Positions 57,185-64,000 of a stretch of 64,000 bases of DNA are shown one piece after another. Positions within the stretch are counted from its first letter, which is position 1. Each line of letters starts with the position of its first letter. The notes under the pieces were generated by a model. It made no database searches. It had not been told where the DNA came from and saw only the letters and a program-made list of their open reading frames with translations. Source of the DNA: Paraspadella gotoi (Eukaryota > Chaetognatha); NCBI GenBank assembly GCA_051294375.1, contig CM119264.1, positions 14,043,323 to 14,107,322 of the forward strand, in the 5' to 3' direction. A program made the position numbers and the translations under genes.

Positions 57185-57915
57185 TTATTTAAACGGACAT
57201 GTTTCGACTCTTGATTCGAGTCTTCATCAGCGTTATTTGATTATGACATAATGAACAGGATGTTTGTAAAAGAAGGAGAGAGAGAGAGAGAGACACAGAG
57301 AGAGGGAAAAGTTTCCAACTCAGAGATAGTGGTTGAATAGTGAGGACAGGTTTAAGGCGAGGACAGATAAAGTTATTTTTTAAAAGAAGTGAAATGGTCA
57401 GTAGTGAGAGAGAGGGGGGGAATTGGAAAAAAATTATACATTTTGCAATGTACAACAGAGATAAACTTTTAAACTAAATGATTATTGAATAATTAGGAAA
57501 AAAGTTTTAAATGTGAAAAAATACATTTGTGAGAGATAGGTAATTATAAGAATTAAGATAGAGCTCAAAATGAGCTGGCTCCCCTTAGTTTTTGTAAATG
57601 AGAGGCTTGAACGATGTGACCATTTCACTTCTTTTCAAAAATAACTTTATCTGTCCTCTTCTTAAATATGTCCTCACCATTCAACCACTATCTGTGTTGG
57701 AAAATTTGCCCTCTCTATTTTTCTCTTCCTGTGTGTCTCTCTCTCTCTCTCTCTCTCCATTTACAAAAATCCTTTTCATTACGTCATAATCAATTAACGC
57801 TGATGAAGATTCGGATCAAGAGTCGAAACATATCCTTTTAAATAAAAAATAAATTGTTGTTGTTATCAATTCCAAACGTTTTCTCAATCTAACTAACGCA
57901 ACGAAAAAGAACGGA
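57185..57915. mobile_element. Head-to-head hammerhead-like foldback element
   Basis: Two inverted copies of the repeat. The minus-strand core is at 57,193-57,232 (CTGATGA, GACTC...GAGTC, GAAACATGTCC) and the plus-strand core at 57,800-57,836 (CTGATGA ... GAGTC, GAAACATATCC). Inner arms pair too: GTGAAATGGTC with GACCATTTCAC, AGATAGTGGTTGAATAG with its complement, and GA with CT microsatellites. The right end reads ACGCAACGAAAAAGAA, the family terminus. Confidence 0.8.
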
Positions 57916-59016
57916 CCTAAATCATTATTTCTATTGTATTACATTTAATGATATTTTGGTTCAAAGAATGAGTTTTAGCAAAACAAAGGAGAGACAAAAG
58001 AGACACTTCGTTTTAGCTTCATCAAGATAAGATCGATTTTAGGTAAATACTATCATAAACCACAGTTAGATAGATTGAATAATGTATGAATATGAATAAT
58101 GAATATGTATTAGCTTTATTAATATCTGAGGGTCCAAGGTCACGTTACCGACAGGTTTTGGCATCTCTTTTTTTAACATATAAATTATATCATAATTCTT
58201 ATCAATTTTTACAACTGTTTAAACTGCGGCGAAAATGTAAAAAACGAGAACGATAATTCAAATGTGCTACGCCGCAGTGATTGCCTTATCACGTCTATTT
58301 CTCGTGACGTAACCTGAAATGACGTTACTATACTATAAGCAAATTATTTTTATTTTTAACCTAAGTGGGAAAGACCGACGGATAGATAAACCTACCGACC
58401 GGCGGACCTACCGACCGGCGGACCAACCGAAAAGTGTCTTATAGAGTTGCTCGGCGAGTACTCACGGCGCGACTAAAAGGGGTGGAATTTTGATGGGTTT
58501 CCTACGATTACTTCACAATATAAGGTCCGTTTAAAGCGAAACTTGAGATTTACAAAATTGACGTTATTTCACATCTTTCGATATAAAAAAATGATAAAAA
58601 ACCACTAGTTTCTTTCGATATAGCGACTTTCTTAATATTGAATAACTAATATTAAAAATTCTGATAACTGAAATTCCTTGTTTTTCTTTCTCAGAAATTA
58701 TTCTCTTCTGTTCCGTTTTCTTCCTTTTAATTCTTTTAGAAAAAAAATTTGCTTTTCCGATTTTACCTTTGGAGCGTATTAATCCTGGAGGAATATCATA
58801 GAGGCTTCTTAATCTTATTGTTAGTCGTAATCCCCGCAATTTTAATTCGAGATAAAAACCGGTTGAGTTGGATGCATCCCTCATTCGAATCACCGCAGAA
58901 GTGACCAACAAAAGATTTGGCTCCGCTTCTTTTCCCTCCTCCAAGAAGATCACTTACCAAAACACGATTATTTTACGGATTGTACAACGATATAAGCATT
59001 AAAAGCCAAAAAAAAA

Positions 59017-62000
59017 ATGACTCTCGCCACGGCGTCCCTCGCCCCTTTGGATTATGTCGTTTTCGCGTTTTGTCTCACTATATCTGCTGGAATCGGAGTT
59101 TTTTACAGGTGTGGAATTCGCAATGTAGTATGTTATTTTTTATTCTGGTATTATATACAATGTATATTAGTAGAAAGAGTTTTAATTATTTGAGATGTGT
59201 ATATTAAATGTATCTTTCAATGAAAGCTTTAATGGGGTAATTTTATTATTCGACGTCCGCAACCAACCAACATTTTTTTTGTTCAGTAATACAAATTTTA
59301 TAATTTTATAATAAATAATAATAGTTTTAAATTTATTTTAATTGTTATTTTTATGATTGATGTAGAAAATGAATTGTTTGTTTACATATAACGAGTATTC
59401 AATGTAAGCCTTCATCAGCACAAAAACGAATTAATTTGTGAAACAAATATTTTTACAGACTCTTTCTTTTTCTCTCTCTATTTCTCTTCAAACTTCAAAG
59501 TTTGGTAAAATAGGAGCTGACGTCATTCCTAAAGATCGAGGAAGATTTTTTCAATAGAGATTTTCGTTCAAATCTGACTCCCAAACAATATAAACGCTCT
59601 TGAAAAAAATTCCGGTAAAAAATAAACAAAAATACTAGATTCCGATCCTGTTGCATTTTTAGTCGGTTCTGCTTTCAGCAGATCCCGACTCTATAATTCA
59701 CTTTGTCGGTCCGTCGGTCCGCCCCCTCAATCTTGTCGGGCATTCACTTATATCATGTCACAACATCGAATTATGATAAATTATGCAAAAAAACGATGTC
59801 TGTCTGTCCGTCCGTCCCACCTTAGCAAAAAAAACCAATTACTCGTGATTGGATGGATGGATTGGAATGAAATTTTGTGTGTGGGTAGAGAAGTGTGTGA
59901 TTGAGCTGGATATAAAGTTTCAATGGAATCGTCCGAGTGGAAATGAGTAAATGAAAAAAAAAATATATATTTCACTATTTGAACACCAATTACTCATGAG
60001 TGGATGGGGCGATTGACTTGAAATTTTGTATTTGGGTAGAAAAGTGTGTGATTAAACTGGAAATCAAGTTTCGATGGAATCGTTTGAGGGGAAATGAGTT
60101 TAAAATCGTTGATGAACTTATTTTCAAACTTTGCTTAAATACAATTATGTATAATAATTATTAGATTCGTTGGAGGTCGGCAGTCGACGACGGAAGAATT
60201 TTTGATGGCGGACCGGCAAATGTCTGTTTTTCCTGTCGCGTTGTCCCTCTTGGCGTCTTTCATTTCAGCCATCACTCTGTTGGGAACGCCGACGGAAATC
60301 TATTTGTACGGAACACAGGTGAGATGCTGATGGATACAGTTGAGTATTCTCGTTAATTTGTAATTAATTATTCTCAAATAATATTTCGAAATATACGTTG
60401 CTATCTGTTTTATAAAAAAATTGAAGCTTTAAAATTTCCAAATTTGAATTTATTCTGACAGAATATAATAATAATAATATAATAATATTATCTCTTCCAA
60501 AAGTCACTTATATAACTCTTAATCTTGATTCTAGTATGTACTGTTGGCGATTGGTAATATTATTGTCATCCCAATCTCTGCTTACCTCTACATCCCTGTT
60601 TTGTTTCGTCTTCGTCTCACCTCTGCGTACGAATATCTTGATCTTCGATTTAACAAAGGTAAGTCTATGTATTAACGAATTTAATGATGATAAGCGGTTA
60701 GTTGAATTTCTTTATGGGTAGGTCGAATTGCGTTGTTGGCCTAGATGAACTCGTATTTTATATAATATAGCTCAAAGCTAGAACTACAGTATCTCTGATT
60801 AAAAATGACTTTTCCACAGCCACCCGAACCCTCGCTACAGTTGTTTACGCTTCAATGATGATATTTTACTTGGGAATCGTACTGTATTCACCATGCCTCG
60901 CGCTCAGTTCGCTGACCGGCCTCAATCTTTGGATGCTCATCGGTATTGCTGGAGTCATTTGTATCTTCTACACTACTCTTGGTGGAATGAAAGTGAGTTG
61001 GCTGTTTATCAGTTAAGGCGGGCCAAAATTTATCTCTTTTTATTATTTAAAGTTCTGTAATACAAAATTTATTTGTCAATTTTTTAACTAGTAAAGCATA
61101 GTATAATATTAAAGCATTTAAATATTTATAAATGCATAATAAGGCGTAGTGAAAGTTGCAGATCAAAATTTGAATAGTTGTTCGTGAACAGTCTTGTACT
61201 AAAGAACATTGATATATATTTAAATTTATCAATTTTTGAATACGCCCATATTTATACATAGTACTTACCATAAAAAATGTCAAAATTTAAAAATAGGGTT
61301 TTTTTAGTTTTGAAAGCAGATTCGAATTCCTCATAAAAAGTTGATAAAAGAAAATATAAGTCTTAATCGAAAATTATTTTATTAAGTTAGAAATTAAAAA
61401 AACTATATTTTTTATTTTTTATACTAAAACTAAATTATTGGTTAACTATAACAGTTTTTTAGGATTTTGACCCACTTAATGAAATAATTTTTTTAAAAAG
61501 AGTTATATTTCCTTTTATCAACTTTTCGCGAGGTATTCGAATCTGCTTTCAAAAATAGGAAAAGAACATTTTAAAATTTGAACATTTTCTATGGTGACTA
61601 CTTGGTGAGTACTATGTATATTATGTATAAATATGGGCGTATGCGAAAATTGAAAAATAAAAAAATAATTTTTTTTTTATTTAAAAATGTTCAATGTTCA
61701 ATCTGTTCATGATCTACTATTCGAATTTTGATTCTACTTGATTTAAATATTTTTTACGCTTTAATGCATAAGCATTGCAAAAAAAAATTTTAAGAACCGA
61801 TTCAAATAGCCTTAAAAAGTTGGCTGTACAAAGTATAATTCGTTTTTCAATATTTCGATGATAAGTGAGTTAAATAGTGGAAAACCCCTCAAAAATCATT
61901 ATCATACTATAATTTTTATAGTATTTGCTAATTTTAAAAGATAAAAATTTCAAAATCTTATAATACTATTATATATATATATTATATATGTATATATATT

Positions 62001-63560
62001 TTATTGAAGAGACAATAATTATTGTAATGTGGTAATGACAGAACCGTTCAATATAAGCAGTCCCTGAGCTTCGGATCAGGCTGTAACACCATGTTACAGG
62101 CGGGTTAAGCGCCCCGTCCCTCTTAACTGCGAGACGACCACCGGGCTAAAACCTCGGACCTTTGGGTTGGGAGGCGAAGGATTTGCCTCCGGCACCAATG
62201 GCCGCTGATGAACAGTTGGTGGAGTTTAGTCCACCATATTATATACATTATATTGGTTGTACCAATTTCATAATACTATTTTTTTCAAGCTTTACCAAAA
62301 TCCGTTTTTTTCAAAATTCAGAATTTGAAAAAAAAAGTTATGATTTTAAATGTTAAATTTTAAATGCTTCTATGTTGTAAGTATATTAACTATATATCGT
62401 AAGTATACATAGAATCCTAAAATTGTTTTAAAATTCGTTCTTTCAGGGATACTCTGTTATTTATGTTACAGAACTATTAGTTTTTACCTTGTTCCGCCTT
62501 ACTGTACATTACTTTACCAAATTCTTTCATCTTTTTTACAGAGGATAAAACCAATTTAAAAAAAAAATGGGCAAAGTCTACTGTACATATATGTATATTG
62601 TATAAGCGACACATAAGGTTTCATTCCCGTCATTTAATGTTCCAAGGCCGTGATGTGGACTGACGCCTTTCAAGTGAGCATTATGTTCCTCGGTATTTTC
62701 GTCGTCGTCATTCTGGGCAGCGCGCGGTTCGTGGGAGGCTTTAATGGCGCCTGGGATGTGGCCGCGCGTCGCGGTCGAATCGAGTTTGATAATTTTTCCC
62801 CAACGCTCTTTGAACGACACACTGTTTGGGGCACGATCGTTGGGGGAACGTTCACCTGGCTGGCCATCTATGCAGTCAATCAGGCACAGGTTAATAGTCA
62901 CAATGCAACTACTCTATGTGCGTACAAGCTATTATGTGGAAAATATCTTCTTTAAAAAAATGTTAGAAAAATCTTCACTCATCCAGTCGCAACTTTAATC
63001 TTTAATCTTTAACTTTGTTTTGTCTTTAGACTTAGCTTTTTTTTGATGCTCCTGTATGTACTGAATCAACCTTGTTGAATTCGAAATAAAACGCATAATT
63101 ATAATGATCATAATCTTTTTCCAAATATAGAGAAAAAAAATTATTCAAATTGATATTGCGTAATAACAAATTAATCATAATGATAATATTGATAATTAAT
63201 ACTAGTAAAACACAATAAAATCTCAATATTTTGTTAAAATCTCTTCAGGTCCAACGGTGTCTGACCTGCCCTTCCCTCCGCCACGCCCGTCTCGCCCTGG
63301 CATTCAACGCCCCCGGTCTCTTCCTCTTCGTCATTCTTTCCTCCTGCGTGGGCGTTCTCGTTTTCGCCCGATACGCCGATTGCGATCCACTAACGGCGGG
63401 CGTGCTCGACGCCAAGGATCAGTTGCTGCCGCTATTCGTCATGGAAACTCTGTCCGCGGGCCACCCCGGTCTTGCTGGCTTGTTCGTTTCCTGCGTCTTT
63501 TGCGGCTCCCTCTCCACCATTTCGTCGGGTCTAAATTCTTTGGCGGCGGTGGTGTTGCAG
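59017..63560 (+). CDS. SLC5 sodium-coupled transporter (5' part)
   Basis: Six exons are in the window: 59017-59108, 60165-60318, 60535-60658, 60820-60992, 62647-62889, 63249-63560. They give 366 residues in a continuous frame. The gene continues beyond 64,000, since exon 6 ends in frame at a GT donor. Blocks match the sodium/solute symporter family: LDYVVFAFCLTISAGIG (span 1), EEFLMADRQMSVFPVALSLL (the span-2 sodium-site region), LLGTPTEIY, TSAYEYLDLRFNK, YTTLGGMKAVMWTDAFQ, GGTFTWLAIYAVNQAQVQR and STISSGLNSLAAV. It aligns best with SLC5A8/SLC5A12 monocarboxylate carriers, while SLC5A6 and SLC5A5 are close alternatives. It should carry a small organic anion into the cell with sodium across the plasma membrane. 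Introns hold a SINE, a MITE end and foldback repeats. Confidence 0.93.
59836..60112 (+). repeat. Two-unit tandem repeat in SLC5 intron 1
   Basis: Two diverged units of about 125-150 bases (59,836-59,960 and 59,988-60,112). Both begin CCAATTACTC and share GGATGG, TTGAAATTTTGT-like, TGGGTAGA and AAGTGTGTGATT. A GTCTGTCTGTCCGTCCGTCCC stretch lies just upstream. No reading frame is shared. Confidence 0.7.
61130..61760. repeat. Foldback repeat in SLC5 intron 4
   Basis: Arms pair around a centre near 61,440. GCAGATTCGAATTCCTC at 61,316 is mirrored by the GGTATTCGAATCTGC block at 61,534. AATACGCCCATATTTATACATA at 61,239 is mirrored by TATAAATATGGGCGTAT at 61,625. The same family is decayed at 23.9-25.2 kb. 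Confidence 0.7.
62004..62238 (-). mobile_element. SINE-like repeat, family 2, SLC5 intron
   Basis: Minus-strand copy, closely similar to 28,744-28,976 through the same end blocks (ACAGAACCGTTCAATATAAG, then CCACCATA). It lies in SLC5 intron 4, opposite to the gene. Confidence 0.85.
62249..62272 (+). mobile_element. MITE right-end fragment
   Basis: Reads TATTGGTTGTACCAATTTCA followed by TA, the right tip of the TA-inserting MITE, about ten bases from the SINE copy. Confidence 0.7.
62285..62525 (+). repeat. Dispersed repeat, copy B
   Basis: Ordered blocks shared with 16,826-17,042, including CCAAAATCCGTTTTTTTC, TTATGTTACAGAACTATTAG and TTGTTCCGCCTTACT. Part of SLC5 intron 4. Confidence 0.65.
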
Positions 63561-64000
63561 GTTGGTTCCATGAAGAAAACGAGAAAAAGAAAACGAGTTT
63601 GAGCAAACAATGTCGGATCTGCCTACGATAATAAAGCGGTAATCGGTTAATCAGATTATAAATCACGATAATTCTTTCAATTTGTGATCCTAACTGATCA
63701 GAACAGATCGTACCATACCAAACCAATAGCTGCGCCGATATATAATTTGCATAACAATGCATAATTTTTTCAACTGGCATAATTTTTTTAATTTTCATTA
63801 TTTTTTTTAACTTGCATCATTTTTTCAACTTGCATAATTTTTTTTAACTTACATATTTTTTAAACTTGCATCATTTTTTAACTTGTATCATTTTTTCAAG
63901 TTGCATCATTTTTTCACTTTAATTTAATAACATTTATTAGTAGGCATAAATAATAAAAATTGAAGTCAACTTGACCTTGGTTTTTTTTATGCAAACTCAT

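Larger units (their letters stand above)
39568..59016. other. Repeat-rich spacer without genes
   Basis: Nearly 19.5 kb between the Frizzled stop and the SLC5 start with no supportable coding exon on either strand. It consists of AT-rich sequence, foldback elements, a large duplicated block, SINE and MITE copies, and a run of N. The first part should include the Frizzled 3' untranslated region. Parts not listed separately (39.6-41.5 kb, 55.8-57.1 kb, 57.9-58.9 kb) show nothing beyond low-complexity sequence and repeat remnants. Confidence 0.6.

Overview
This is a stretch of nuclear DNA from a multicellular animal, most likely an invertebrate. The evidence is GT-AG introns of about 50 bp to 3 kb, AT-rich spacers full of foldback repeats and SINE-like copies, and genes that exist only in animals (Frizzled, a catenin-binding cadherin). 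I cannot name the phylum. The coordinates below come from spliced models built by eye: I joined exons where GT/AG sites, codon phase and family alignment all agreed. Every model has a total coding length that is a multiple of three.

Layout. 1-6,378: no gene seen, with purine-rich (GA)n microsatellites and repeat fragments. 6,379-8,613 (-): a membrane-anchored sulfotransferase. 10,454-13,782 (-): a short classical-type cadherin with p120- and beta-catenin-binding motifs. 15,274-16,589 (-): an unrecognised cysteine-rich protein. 19,511-22,141 (-): cyclin Y. 25,389-29,377 (-): CNPPD1, a second atypical cyclin-box protein. 30,931-39,567 (+): a complete Frizzled receptor, transcribed divergently from CNPPD1. 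39,568-59,016: a long gene-free, repeat-rich spacer with a large duplicated block around a run of N. 59,017-63,560 onward (+): the 5' part of an SLC5 sodium-coupled monocarboxylate-type transporter, which runs off the window.

Function. Three genes bear on Wnt/beta-catenin biology: Frizzled is the receptor, cyclin Y partners CDK14-type kinases that phosphorylate LRP5/6, and the cadherin tail binds beta-catenin. CCNY next to a Frizzled is also the arrangement in human (CCNY-FZD8, CCNYL1-FZD5, recalled), so this may be a very old gene neighbourhood.

The most unusual non-coding signal is a family of foldback repeats. They carry CTGATGA, a hairpin, then GAAAC, in that order, as the catalytic core of hammerhead ribozymes does. 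The block at 43.8-54.7 kb probably contains an assembly or haplotype duplication.
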